The notes: a model not told the origin generated them from the letters alone. DNA of 64,000 bases from Kitagawia praeruptora (GCA_037693485.1 CM075346.1:102592501-102656500); one strand, 5' to 3'; numbered from the stretch's first letter, positions 22,838-34,428 are shown. Translations and numbers: made by a program.

Positions 22838-22918
22838 GAGGATATAAGGAAGGAGACTTTGGAACTGTGTTTTCCAAACCATGGAAATAACAATGTGGCT
22901 CATCTAAGGGAGATCAAG
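22838..22918 (+). pseudogene. Exon-like fragment, copy B
   Basis: Encodes EDIRKETLELCFPNHG and onwards, in register with copy A over 26 codons with substitutions only. Upstream, SGFNSDDCSIVAAKSG reads in the same frame. Parent gene not recognised; the two copies suggest an old tandem duplication of a host exon. Confidence 0.4.
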
Positions 22919-24169
22919 GACACAGGTGGCGGTTCAATGTACTATGGCGAAATTTGACCACATACAACATGAGATGAAGGTTGGTTGACCAAAATCTGAA
23001 CATTGCCGCAGCATACGCTGGTTTGCTTTTTCTTTTGCTTTCTTTGACGTGAGATTAATGTTTCCATCAATTATCTGATCAACTTCATTATACATGTTTT
23101 GGTATCATACCTCTGCTTTGACATTGATGCTGGATCTGGTTCTTGCAGGCTGCTGTTAAGGAAGAACAACCAGAAACATGTCATGCAAAAGGTATAGAAG
23201 AGAAGGGTCAAGGGTCTAAATAAAGGTGAAACCCATCATGCTCAGAAAGTTGCTGCATTTTACTGGTCCATCTTCCTTTTATCTCATGTTACACATTATG
23301 TTTGGTATAACAGGCCATATTAATTGAAAATTTTCTACCTGGTTTGTTATTCCTTGTTTCTTTCTCGAGATGTCAGAAGTAGCACACTTAACTAATGGCT
23401 AGAACTTGTCAATCGTAACAGGTGATATCGTGTTGCATAGGTACATAGCTGGATTTCTTTTCCCTCTTAATGTGCAGAGACTTGCTAATATAATCCAATT
23501 GTCAAGTTCACGGCTATATATTGCAGTGAAAAAAGAAAATCGACAACATTTTGCGGCCTGGAAACATGGTGTTTTTTGCAGCATAGTTTTCTTTTCCACT
23601 ATTCTGCAAATCCGAAATCACAACGAAACCGCACATGGCACATTTCATATTTACTTTCACTTATATATACAAAGAAAAGTGTTCTCTTTGCTTCCTTTAC
23701 CAGACAATCAGAAAGGCATTAGAACTAGATTTGCTAAACAAGACCTGATACTCTAATATATGCTTTGGGTTGTGTTGGAAAAATTATTGAAATCAATTAA
23801 CAAAATTCAAGAAATAAGTGTAAAACTTTTGGAATATACAACTATCGTAATCAACGAAAGAACATTACAAAGATAACACATCCACCCATAAGTACTATTT
23901 TACATGCCTGTGAAAAAGTGTACTAATAATATGAACATGGGAGAAGCGGAAACACATATATTCTGAGACTAACTATGGGTTCTGAGTGCGCCACGGGCAT
24001 GTATGCTCACAGTTGCCCAGATCTGCAAAACACAAACAAATAGTTCAACTTAGTAATGAAGTAGGTAGTACACACTAATTTACGAACTTATCTGTAACAT
24101 AAAAAAATAATTACAGTAAATAAATTCTCACTTCTAGAAAAATCACACACCCCACTCGAATCTGCTCCT

Positions 24170-25225
24170 TTATTTCTGAGACCTGCCAGTATTATTCAAT
24201 TCATCAAATGACAAATGAACATCGTACACTTTCCGCTGGTTCCGATAGAAAAGCCCATAATTTCTCTCGGAAACAGGTCCATTCTTTAGATTTTCATTAA
24301 ACAATGCAAATAAAAAGACATTGAGTTTCTGATTAGGCCTTAAGTGGGTGCCACCGCCAATGAGTACTTTGCGCTCTAGATTCCCGTTATACAATATTGC
24401 ATTGCAGTGTCCAATCCGGCCGCCAAATAAGGCCAGCCAGTCTCGGAAACCACAACTTTAATGTCATTAAATTTTAAGGCATCAAGAGCTGCAAAGGCGG
24501 CTTCAAGTTGAGCTACGAAAAGGCTCTTGTAAACATTCCCATTGGCAGGATCTTTAACGCCATTGTTGGGGCGAAGCAAAGCATAATCTAATGAGATAGT
24601 GTCAGTGTTGTAGGCTTCATAAGCGAAGAAAGGGTAGATATTAACCATGAAATATGAAACAGTTTGTTGAAGAAAATCGAGCATTGGTTTAATAACAGGT
24701 TTAATCAAGTCCGACTTGAAAGATGCAGATGATGGAGGGTAAGTATTTTGGAAGGCACTAAAAGCAACAGGGGACGAAACTTAAATGTCAGAAGTAAGTT
24801 CAGTTTTTGCAGTAAAGCATGCATTTTTTCATAGCAGGCACAAGGTAAGGAGTGATTAGTGAGTTCATAAATACTTCGTTGCCCACCGCGATGGCTTCGA
24901 TCATGGTTCTAGGGTGAAAGGGTACTATGTTGGACTCGAGCCATGCATCAATGGAGGATATGTCAGTAGCAGCAGATAAGAGTAGTTGATTAGGCATTGT
25001 CACCCTAACATTAATCCCCGAATTAGTTAGAGCCAAGAGAACAGAAGAATTAGCGTCGAAGATTTTAACACAAGTAATGCCATTGGATTTGAGAAGCTCT
25101 ACCACTTTAAAAGGATCAGGAAGGTCATTAGCAATTCTACCATAATTCACTCCAATGGAACCAAACTCAAAAGACACAGTTAGACATAATAATAAATAAA
25201 GCAGCCAAAGATAAAGCATTAACAT
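24170..25225 (-). pseudogene. Glucan endo-1,3-beta-glucosidase (GH17), broken
   Basis: Relative of secreted plant beta-1,3-glucanases that cut callose or fungal glucan in the cell wall. The first 20 or so residues are hydrophobic (signal peptide), followed by IGVNYGRIANDLP, the family's N-terminal motif. Both catalytic glutamates are present: the acid/base in AVGNEVF (near 24880) and the nucleophile in VSETGWP (near 24445). The C-terminal part, LRPNQKLNVFLFALFNENLK and GPVSERNYGLF, is also clear. The gene is interrupted by frameshifts near 24810 and 24785, a TAA near 24782 replacing a lysine-like codon, and another shift near 24395. Remaining similarity is high and the promoter is still recognisable, so inactivation may be fairly recent, or partly sequencing error. 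Confidence 0.9.
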
Positions 25226-25316
25226 TGTATTAGTATTTTGGTTATGGAAAAGACTGATAACTTAGGAAAATTGAACACTTATGGATGAGATTCTAAACCA
25301 TGCGCGCGTGTGTGTG

Positions 25317-25326
25317 TTTTTATAAA
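25317..25326 (-). promoter_or_regulatory. TATA box of the GH17 pseudogene
   Basis: The minus strand reads CTTTATAAAA, about 92 bp upstream of the start codon at 25225. Confidence 0.55.
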
Positions 25327-25329
25327 GGC

Positions 25330-25835
25330 ACGGAGCGAGAGGGAGGGAACTTCAATTTTGGTTTTTGATTTGTATTTGATTTTTATTCAAAACTAGCATT
25401 ATTAGAAAAGGCAAATAGCATGTCAGCAAATCTTTAACTCCATTAAAAACAGTCAGACTAACATGGGACTTGTTACCAAAGACATAGTAACGAGTACAGA
25501 GTACAGACAGTAATAAGGAAAGCTGGGAAAGGCCCTGAAAAAGGTTAAAAGGTCAAAATATATCTTAAAGAAGTTCCGTTAAAGTTGAAACAAACCAGAA
25601 AAATTAATCAGAGAAGTCTTATAGTGGTTTAGCACCCGGGCCAAATTAATAATATAGCCATCCATAGATTCAAAGTCTACAATTATGAAATACCAGATAG
25701 CCATTCCAGGTAAAGCAAACACAATAAACTAAAGAAATTGAAGTTTTTACTAAACACCCAATTATCCTTCAAAACACTAATACTCTTCCCCGACCCAACT
25801 CTCCACTTACAGCCTCTGTCCAGAATTATCCACCG
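25330..25835. other. Intergenic, nothing recognised
   Basis: About 500 bp of AT-rich sequence without ORF, hairpin or repeat that I can support. The 5' limit of the LINE fragment lies at its right edge. Confidence 0.5.
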
Positions 25836-26922
25836 ATGTTTTTGAATGAGGTTTTTGTTTCAGATTTGAGATTGACTAATGGTGAGTGGAACAGAGATCT
25901 TATTGGTCAATTCTTTTCTTCGAGTGATGTGGATAAAATTTTGCAAATTCCGCTGGGATCATTTGATAATGATGATGAAATTGTTTGGAGTCATAGCAAA
26001 GATGGGAAGTATAATGTCAGAAGTGGTTATAGAGTGGTGTTAGCAAATCTTGACATTGCTGAAACTTCAAATAACAAGGAAAATATTGAGTGGTGGAATA
26101 CGTTGTGGAGGCTGAACATTCCACCAAAAATCAAGATTAAATTTAAAGATTAAATTTAAAGATGTGTGGGATCCTGGTGATTTCATGGCTTTAGTTGCTA
26201 AAGTTTTGAATACTTCAGAATTTGAGCATTTTTTGGTATTATCTTGGGAAATATGGAGAGATAGGAATGATTTTATTTATAAAGGTGTGGATTCCAAGAT
26301 CACCAACTTGTTTCAAAGAGCTAATTTATATCTAATGGAGTTTCAGGAGCATCAAGTTGGGAGTCAAGGGAAAGGGGTCAGGAGTGCTGCAAAGTGGATT
26401 CCTCCTAGGGCCGGGGCTGTAAAAATCAATTGTGACGCAGCCATAGACGGTAAGAATAATTGTGTTGGTTTGGGAGCGATATGTCGTAATGAGCAAGGGA
26501 AAATTATTGGAGCTTTTTGTGATTGGAAGTAGTATACTCCCCCGGTTGAGGTAGCTGAAGCAAAAGCTCTTCTCCTTGGAGTGAGGTTGGCCAGGTGGTT
26601 GGGAGTTGACAATGTAGAGGTGGAATCTGATTGTTTAAATGTAATTAGAGTTTTAAATCAGGGTGAAAACCAGCTACACTCTTTTGGTACTATTATAAAT
26701 GACATTCTGAGAGAGGCTAAGGATTTAAAAGGTAGTTCTTTCGCTCATGTTGGTAGAGAGGGGAATGCTCCTGCCCATTTTCTTGCTAAACTGGCTTTGG
26801 AATTACAAGCCTTTAGAGTATGGAAGGAAGATTTACCTCAAAGTGTGAGTTGTGCTGTTGAGGCTGACTTGCCCCTTCCGGTGTAATTTGTTTCTGGTGT
26901 GTTGAAGTTTCAAAAAAAAAAA
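25836..26922 (+). pseudogene. 5'-truncated LINE: end of ORF2 with RNase H domain
   Basis: The first part (25836-26153) is the region just before the reverse-transcriptase zinc-binding domain: IVWSHSKDGKYNVRSGY, then WWNTLWRLNIPPKIK. The zinc knuckle itself is lost at about 26150, where a 13-bp tandem repeat (ATTAAATTTAAAG twice) marks the join. From 26164 an RNase H domain of the plant LINE type is seen: D in INCDAAID, E in VEVAEAKALLLG, D in VESDCLNV and H in APAHFLAKLAL. A TAG at 26530 interrupts the frame. The element ends in an A-run at 26912-26922, the LINE 3' tail. RT motifs are absent because of 5' truncation. Confidence 0.85.
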
Positions 26923-26981
26923 GTGAAGTTTGTATGGTAAAAAGTGAAACCATTACAATACAACTTACCGAATCAAATAAT

Positions 26982-27855
26982 TTAGCTTTTTTCTTTATTT
27001 GCATCTTCTGAACGAGAAGACAACAACCTCCCATTTTGAGGCAACTCCGGCAGCAGTATTCTGTCAACAGGTCTCTCCACCCCTTCCTCCGCCTTCCCAA
27101 ACAACTGTTTCTTCAACACATCATGTAAATGCCCAAACAACTCCGTCTTCAACGACTCAAACGCCAAATCCAACCTCTACAACTGCTCCATCGCATTCTT
27201 ATTATACATAAACAACCCATAATACAAATCAAAACTATCACTCGCCGTATTCTCCACCAAATTCAACAACGTCTCGTACCCTTTAGTATTAATCGGAATA
27301 GTATCCAAATTCAACTTCTCCAAAACCCTCCCAATGGTATGCGTTATAAACTGAGATTCCGCAGCATATCTATCATGCTCAGCACAACTCATTTCTACCA
27401 TCCTACACCCCTCATTCTTGAAAATATCAAGAAACCTCTCACACCGCAATTCCCTCGACTCCCACTCCCAATCCTAACCTTATCATACACAAAGGGCAAA
27501 CCTTTCCAACTCACTTTCCCCCTCTCGGGCCCGAACATGGGATGAGTACACAAAATATCAAAATCATGAGGCAAAATTTGAAAAAACAAACTTTTGGGAA
27601 ACTACTTAACAGAAAGCACATCAACAAAAAGGGTACTTCTTTTTAATCTCTGTAAAGGCAATGACCTTAATTAACACAAATTCAGTAGAAATAATAGAAG
27701 TACATAACAAAATAACATCAGGGTGTTGTTCACAAAGATCATCAGCATCTCTGAAGAAAGATACCTTAAGTTGAGCGGCTTTTTCGGAGTAATCAGAGCG
27801 AGAGTGAGCAAGAACATTGTGACCCTGATTCACAACAGTCTTCGCTAAGAATTAA
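26982..27855 (-). pseudogene. Arogenate dehydrogenase fragment (tyrosine biosynthesis)
   Basis: Arogenate dehydrogenase oxidises arogenate to tyrosine with NADP in plastids. The minus strand shows GHNVLAHSRSDYSEKAAQLK, then DADDLCEQHPDVILLCTSI, ILPHDFDILCTHPMFGPE, CRMVEMSCAEHDRYAAESQF, THTIGRVLEKL, GYETLLNLVENTASDSFDLY and the C-terminal FGHLHDVLKKQLF. The nucleotide-binding N-terminus and transit peptide are missing (the sequence stops at about 27855). Several frames are used, and TAG codons replace glutamate-like codons near 27605 and 27176. No intron is seen in the part present. It ends where a probable TIR element begins at about 27865. Confidence 0.9.
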
Positions 27856-27864
27856 CCAATAATA

Positions 27865-28330
27865 TATAGGGTCCTCTTCTACACCCACAATTGGATATTT
27901 TTGAATATTGATCCAACCCATCTATAACCATCCACTATCCACTAAAGATATGGACGGCTGGGATTTAAAAGTTTACGACATATTATATAGCGTAATACGC
28001 TATATTATATAGCGTAATGCTTTTTACCTTTTTATCCCACAATCTGCCACGTGTTGCCACGTGCCGGTTTAAACTTACGCTATATAATATAGCGTAAGAC
28101 GTTATACTATATAGCGTAAACGGTATTTTTTACAAAACAGGGTTTATTTTACACAAAACATAATATAGCGTATTGTGGTTGCAATATACATCATTTTACA
28201 AAATATTAAGTTAGTAAATCATCCACAAACCACCGAAAAGTGCAAATCCACCGGAATCGGAAGTAAATCATCATCAATTTCATCATTTCTTCATATAAAG
28301 TGAGTAAATTCGTGTCTATTTCTTGTATCT
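27865..28330 (+). promoter_or_regulatory. Palindromic TATAGCGTA array and two G-boxes upstream of the PMD gene
   Basis: 27865 starts GGGTCCTCTTCTACACCCAC, in the style of a Mutator-like terminal repeat. 27981-28172 holds about seven TATAGCGTA/TACGCTATA words on both strands. Two CACGTG boxes lie between them (28048-28053, 28058-28063). This could be the subterminal and promoter region of a transposon carrying the PMD gene. No matching right end was found. Confidence 0.4.
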
Positions 28331-28372
28331 ATATGTCATCTAATTGTTAAGATGTGTGTTAGATTTGTGTAC

Positions 28373-28422
28373 ATGTATGTATGTATGTATGTATGTATGT
28401 ATGTATGTATGTATGTATGTAT
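28373..28422. repeat. (ATGT)n microsatellite
   Basis: About 12 perfect tetranucleotide copies. Confidence 0.95.
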
Positions 28423-28476
28423 CTTCAAAATCATCTAATTGTATATTTGTGTACATGTATACATGTATGTATATAA

Positions 28477-28690
28477 TTTTCGAATAGGGTCGAATTAAGG
28501 TTCGAATTTGTGGATAATTTTTGAATTAGGGTTCGAATTTGTTGATAATTTTTCGAATTAGGGTTCGAATTTGTGTATAATTTTTGAATTAGGGTTGAAT
28601 TTGTTGATAATTTTTCGAATTAGGGTTCGAATTTGTGTATAATTTTCGAATATTGGTTCAAATTTGTGGATAATTTTCGAATTATTAGGA
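28477..28690. repeat. Tandem array, about 32-bp unit
   Basis: About six and a half copies of TTTTTCGAATTAGGGTTCGA followed by ATTTGTGTATAA, with small variations, directly upstream of the PMD ORF. Confidence 0.85.
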
Positions 28691-29890
28691 TTAAAATTTA
28701 TTGGATTAAAGTTTGCATTGTGGATTAAGTTTGGATTTGTGTAGTTTGGATTTTTTTTTTTGTATGCATTAAAGTTTTTTATATGTATTGAATTTTAAAT
28801 GGAAGATTTTTGCGGTCCGGTTGATCCTTCTCTCCTTGTCGACCAAGATAACCATATAAGTAGTAGTATATGGGTTAATAATCATCGTGATAAACTTACA
28901 ATCCGTCAAAGTACCTCATTGCTTAATGAATGGAAATTAGAGGCATATCAAATTCATCTTTTACAACATTGGGGTTTCGGAATGTTTACCAACCCAAAAA
29001 CCGTTATGCAAAATGATGTGACTTTAATTACTTCATTAGTGGAGCGTTGGAGGTCAGAAACCAACACATTCCACTTTACTTTCGGGGAGATGACGGTGAC
29101 ACTATGTGTACATGTTGACGGGGCTTCCGGTTGTTGGAGAGGTGGTAACTTTGGGTGACACAATTAACGTAAATAATCTTTGGTTACGTGATTGGTCGGA
29201 TCCGACACTCTCATTAGAGGAAAGGAGGGAGGGTTTGGGTAGAGGTGGCGTTAAATTAAATTTTTTGAGGAGTAGATATTGCAAGTGCCCGAACGAGGAC
29301 GATCGGGAGCTTCTAGAAATTTATACACGGGGGTATGTGTTTTATTTGTATGGGGCGATATTGTTCCCCACATAATCAAACAATATGGCTCATCCAAGAT
29401 TAATTCCCTTGTTGATTAATACATCGAGAATTTTTGGGTATGCTTAGGGTGCAGCGGCACTTGCCTATCTATATAGGAATTTATTTGAGGCAAGCCATAA
29501 GGATTGTAAGTCTATTTCAGGATGCTTGACAATATTGATGCTTTGGGCACGTGAGAGGTTGCGTCCGGGACAACCTAAGCTAGCATCTCAAACCGAGCAT
29601 ATATGGCCGAGGGCTTTAGCATGGGCGATTGATCCCGTTGGCCCGGGAAAATCGAAGTACTTTAATATGCATCACAATATTGATGCATATCGCGGGATGT
29701 TCGATAACTTTGACGCACAATGGGTTAATTGGACGCCATATGCTCGCTTCCATCGGCGTTTTGATGCCCAATTTCGGTGGGCTTTTTTTGCCGGTCTAGC
29801 TCATGTGTCCCTTGTGTTTTTTGAAGATGTTGAACATCAACTTCCGGAAAAGGTGAGAAGACAATTTGGTTTTCCATTAAGCATTCCGCC

Positions 29891-30757
29891 TTAGGGATGG
29901 GAACGGGTCGGGTTCGGCTCGGATTTTGCAAAATCCAAATCCAAATATTTTCGGGTTTTAAAAATAAATCCATATCCATATCCAAATCCAAAACTCAATA
30001 TCCAAATCCGCCGGGTTTCGGATCGGATCGGGTTTTTTTCGGGTATTCAAAATTAAAAATAGTGTAAGTAAGTTGCTTAACAAAAAAATTAAAAAAATAG
30101 TGTAAGTAAGTTAAAAAATACCGCTACATCCATGACAATTTATTTTCTCGATCTTTCCATTTCTTCTGTCTCTCCCTCCCTCTCACACACACATAAATAT
30201 ACAAGCACCATGACCTCCTAGGAGGGCGACATGACCTCCTAGGAGGGCGACACTAAGTAATCCAACATGTATATTAATTTTATCAATATTCACTTCGGTC
30301 AGGGTGCTAACTAGCCATTAGAGTGTAGTATTCTATTGTTATCACCACCGACATCATCATCCAGGTGACCAGGTACCACGACTCAACAAACACATCAAAG
30401 CTTTTAATATATAGTAAGTAAGTTTAAAAATGGTTTTAAATCCTAATGGGCCTAAGGCAATGTGGTCTTATTAGAGCCCAATATGTATAATATGTATTTA
30501 TAATATACATTTATATATAATATATAATATATATATATAATATAATAAATAAAAGTCGGGTATTTTTCGGGTTCGGCTCGGGTTTTGATCGGGTTTCGGA
30601 TCGGGTTTCATGAAATCCATATCCATATCCAAAATCTTTCGGGTTTAAAATTTAAATCCATATCCATATCCAAATCCAAAAAATCGGGTTCGGATCGGAT
30701 AAAAAATCGGATTTCGAATCGGGTATCCGTCGGATCGGATTTTTTTCCCATCCCTAG
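29891..30757. mobile_element. TIR transposon/MITE inserted in the PMD gene (867 bp)
   Basis: Ends TTAGGGATGGGAA and its inverted counterpart TTCCCATCCCTAG. CCGCC flanks both sides (29886-29890, 30758-30762), and removing the element with one CCGCC restores the PMD reading frame. The interior is rich in ATCCATATCCA and CGGGTTCGG words near both ends, in inverted orientation. The terminal repeat style suggests a hAT relative, but the duplication length does not fit cleanly, so the superfamily is open. Confidence 0.75.
30206..30251. repeat. Tandem duplication of a palindrome
   Basis: ATGACCTCCTAGGAGGGCGA occurs twice in a row inside the TIR element, each copy containing the perfect palindrome CCTCCTAGGAGG. 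Confidence 0.8.
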
Positions 30758-31966
30758 CCGCCACCGGATGATATGACAATGTTGAGGGTGAGATCCGAAC
30801 ATTCTTTTGTATATCAACATTATCTCAATTTTGCTCGATATGTAGCTATTTGGAATGAATGTGTGCAAAAAGGTGTTGGTATTTTGGGGCCACCTTTGAA
30901 TGCCATATCTCTAGAGGAGTATATGGATTGGTACTATAATGTTACCAAATTAAAGATTTTGCCGCCTTCAAAACCAACCAAGGATCCGAAAATATTCCAA
31001 CAACCGAAAGACAAGTTCGACAAGGCAATGGACTTGGTACGTATTTTTTATAACATGGAGTATGTTATTTAAGATAGTTTCGTTGAATATTTTTGTATTT
31101 ATATTTATACTTTGTCCTTGCTTCATATGTATTGTAGATCATATGTACCGCTCGAGACATGAGTAGGCTTTGCTCTTTAGATATGCCGGGGATTTTTCAC
31201 GAGGAAATATTGCCAAACTTCGTGAATAAATTTGATGAATTGATGCTCGAGACATATGGCTTGACATATGAAAGGCCCGATTTCAAGAGTTGTTTGCCTA
31301 AAAGAAAGGCAAGAAAGACAAAAAAGACCCAAGAAATTAGTCCCGAGAAGGAAAATTATTTCGAGGGGTATGAAAGTTATGACCATCCTTATGATACTCA
31401 AGAAACTTTTATGGTTGGTCATAGTGCTCCAATTCTTAATCCAAACCAATTCGACGATGACCCTAGTGTACATTTCGAATTGGAAGAGGCTCCGGTTGAG
31501 GTATAATTTCTTATTTGTAATTTCACAATGTCACTTTGTCAATTAGTAAGTCGTTAATAACTCATTTGTTCACTATGTTCATTTTAGGGTTTATCAACAA
31601 ATCCAAGGGATTGGTTGGTCCTAGTGCTCCAATTATTAATCCTACCCAATTTGATAAAGGATCCCTTGTAAAGCCGATTAAGATAAATAAAGTAAATTGG
31701 TTGAATGAAAATTGGTGGGAATGTGGTAAGCCTAAAAATCTTCCAATCAATTGTAGTGCACAAACGGTTCTTTCTTTGAAACCGGGCTTTGAAGTGGAGG
31801 ATACTATAATCGATTGCTATACGGTATTGTTTGAAAAAAGAGAAAAAACCCTCTTTGGTCATCAAGAAGGTGTCATCAAATATTTCTTCATGTCTCCGTG
31901 GTTCTTCAAAGTGATGGGGGCTCATCATTGCAAACCAATGAAGAAGAATCCCGCAAAAAGGAAAGG

Positions 31967-32700
31967 TAGCTTAAAACCCGTGCGATGCACGGAACTTTTT
32001 TAATATTATATTAATTTTTTTAAATACGAATTTTGGAGACTTAAATATTTAAATGAGATGATAATCATAATTATATAAATGTTATCCCTGATATTTCTAG
32101 AAAAGGAATGATTTTAGTTAAAAAATATAGAAAATGTGATAGATTTTAGTTGAAAAGGTAATAAGTTACTCCCTACGTCCCTCTCATTTTTTTACAGTTT
32201 CTATTTTGGGACGTCCCTCTCATTTCTTTACATATTATAAATAGTAACTTTTAACAATAAAATACATTATTACATCAATTACTTCACTCCACTTTTTCAA
32301 CACTTTACACTATTGCACCCACTACTTCACTTATTTTAACAATAAAATTACTATTACACCCACTATTTCTCTTATTTTTACAATAAAATTACTATTACAT
32401 CCACTACTTCACATATTTTAATTATAATTCTTTGTCTCCGTGAAAAAATCCAGTGTAAATAACCACGGGGGATGAAGGGAGTATTTATTAGTAATTACAA
32501 AATTATTATTTTATTTTATTAAATAGAATGCCCGTGATATAATTGGAAAAAGAGAGAATTTAGTTAGAGAATATTAAAATGGTAATATATTTTAGGTGAA
32601 AAGGGTAATTGATTAGTATATAGTAATTATAATTTAATTACGTTATTTTACAAAATAAAATTGCTCGTAATGTTTTTAGAAAAGGAGAAATTAATTATAT
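31967..32700 (-). mobile_element. Helitron 3' part, truncated
   Basis: Hairpin CCGTGC/GCACGG at 31978-31992. The 3' end reads GCTA then CC (31967-31970, minus), a departure from CTAG|T. The body matches the Helitron modules at 3441-3900 and hosts the Stowaway MITE. No 5' end is present; similarity stops near 32700, after which about 380 bp (32700-33089) show nothing recognised. Confidence 0.55.
32169..32481. mobile_element. Stowaway-like MITE, second copy
   Basis: Ends CTCCCTACGTCCC and GATGAAGGGAG, flanked by TA (32167-32168, 32482-32483). The interior is the reverse complement of the 3158-3440 copy (TAACTTTTAACAATAAAAT, then CACCCACTACTTCAC). Confidence 0.85.
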
Positions 32701-33089
32701 TAAATATTTAAGAAAACACCAACTCTGAAAACGCAAGATTTATATGTGATTTTTGGAAAGAAAATAAATAAATAAATATATATATATTAAAACGCATTTA
32801 AAACATGCGTTTCTTTTTACATGCATAAGCCAAATAATACCAAATTCAATATTACTGACCCAATTGAAAACAAGGATTTTAAAAAAAATTATAAATATAT
32901 GTAATAGTGGGACATTTTTATGAATTATGATATTTTAAATATTTTACTTTCAAATTGTGATTAAAATGATCATTTCTCTATATATTATGCAGATTTAATC
33001 TTCTAATGTAAAATAACTTGTTTCTATATTGTTTGAAAGGACCGAAGATAACATTAGACCCGAAGTAACGTCGCATTATTTTGTAATAA

Positions 33090-34428
33090 CTAGCTTAAAA
33101 TCCATGCGATGCACGGTTTTTTTTATAAATATTATATTAATTTTTTCATTAATTTTATTTATTTATTTTTAAACATGAATTTTGGAGACTTAAATTTTTA
33201 AACGAAATGATGATTATAAATATATAAATGTTATCCATGATATTTCTAAAAAATGAGGGATTTTAGTTAGAAAATATAGAAATGGTGATAGGTTTTCGTT
33301 CAAAAAGGTAATTGGTCAATTATTAGTAATTATAATTTATTATTTTTTTTATTAAATAGAATGCCCGTGATATAATTGAAAAAAAAAGGATTTAGATAGA
33401 GAAAATTAAAAAGGTAACATGTTTTAGGTGAAAAAGATAATTGATTAATCTATAGTAATTATAATTTAATTATGTTATTTTACTAAATAAAACTGCTCGT
33501 AATGTTTTTAGAAAAAGAGAAATTAATGTTGCCCGTGATATATCTAGAAAAATAGGGATTTTAGTTAGAAAATATATATAAGATGATAAGTTTTAGCTGA
33601 AAAAAGTAATCGATTTATTATTAGTATTACAATAATATTATTTTATTTTATTAAATAGAACTATCCGTGATATAGTTAGAAAAAAAGAGATTTTAGTTTG
33701 AGAAAATAGAAAAGATAACGTGAAAATTAAAAAGGTGACATGCTTCAGGTGAAAAAGGTAATTGATTAGTTTATAGTAATTATAATTTAATTATTATTTT
33801 ACTAAATAAAATTGTTCGTAGTGTTCTTAGAAAATGAGAAATTAATGTTACCCGTGATATTTCTAGAATAAAGGAATTTAATATAAAAAAATAAAAAAGA
33901 TGATACGTTTTAGCTGAAAATGTAATCAGTTAATTATTAGCATTATAATATTATTATTATATTTTTATTAAATAGAATCGCCCGTGATATAATTGGAAAA
34001 AAGAGAGGTTTTAGTTAGAGAAAACAAAAAAGGTAATGTGTTTTGGCTGAAAAAAGTAACCCGCGATATAATTGGGAAAAAAGATATTTTAGTTAGAGAA
34101 AGGAGAAATGGTAACGTGTTTTGACTAAAAAAGTTAATTGATTAGTTAATAGTAATTATAATATACTTTTTAATTAGATAAAATATAAAAGATATTATAT
34201 GTTACCTGGAATTGAAATTACTTAGTAATTGAAAAATAGAAAAGGTAATATTTTTAACCTGAAAAAGAAAATTGATTAATAAATGAGAAATTTTAGTTAG
34301 AAAAAACATAAAAGATATAAATTAATTAATTAATAAGATGGATTTTATCTGTAATTAAGCAAGGGGAATAAGTAAAATTAACAAGTATTGACTAACCAAA
34401 CTTTTAATATTTCGGCTTTTATATATTT
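33090..34428 (-). mobile_element. Helitron, non-autonomous, about 1.34 kb
   Basis: 3' end CTAG|T at 33090 with hairpin CCATGCGATGCACGG (33102-33116, one mismatch). The 5' end is a decayed TAAAATATATAAAAGCCGAA at about 34428. The right half (33940-34428) is the paralogue of 2576-3073. AT-rich, no ORF. Confidence 0.6.

Larger units (their letters stand above)
21215..23990. other. Long gene-poor stretch downstream of SKP1
   Basis: The SKP1 3' UTR probably occupies the first 200-300 bp. After that no convincing ORF is seen; a 116-codon frame at 23406-23756 has no domain and atypical composition. Two related, degenerate exon-like pieces occur at 21975-22053 and 22838-22918 (listed separately). 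Confidence 0.6.
28799..31967 (+). pseudogene. Plant mobile domain (PMD/MAIN-like) gene, broken
   Basis: PMD proteins are plant nuclear proteins related to domains carried by Mutator-like and gypsy elements. The start at 28799 gives GPVDPSLLVDQDNHISSSIW, then ITSLVERWRSETNTFHFTFG. Seven or eight bases are missing near 29103, and the frame continues at MLTGLPVVGEVVTLGD. Stops TAA (29373) and TAG (29445) interrupt GAILFP and the GAAALAYLYRNLFEAS region, then WARERLRP and GPGKSKYFNMH follow. An 867-bp TIR element splits the next segment (29891-30757). A plausible intron, 31037-31137 (GT..AG), keeps the frame; a second (31501-31587) does not match by one base. Two repeats of SAPI(L/I)NP(N/T)QFD are seen in the C-terminal part. 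The locus ends at a Helitron terminus (31967). Confidence 0.82.

Noticed and set aside
23406..23756. 116-codon ORF downstream of SKP1
   Set aside because: No domain, unusual composition and no promoter or homologue recognised; overlaps an equally open antisense frame.
31536..31587. Second intron in the PMD gene (31501-31587)
   Set aside because: Splice signals are acceptable (GTATAA, TTTTAG) but joining puts the next exon one base out of frame, so it is not called.
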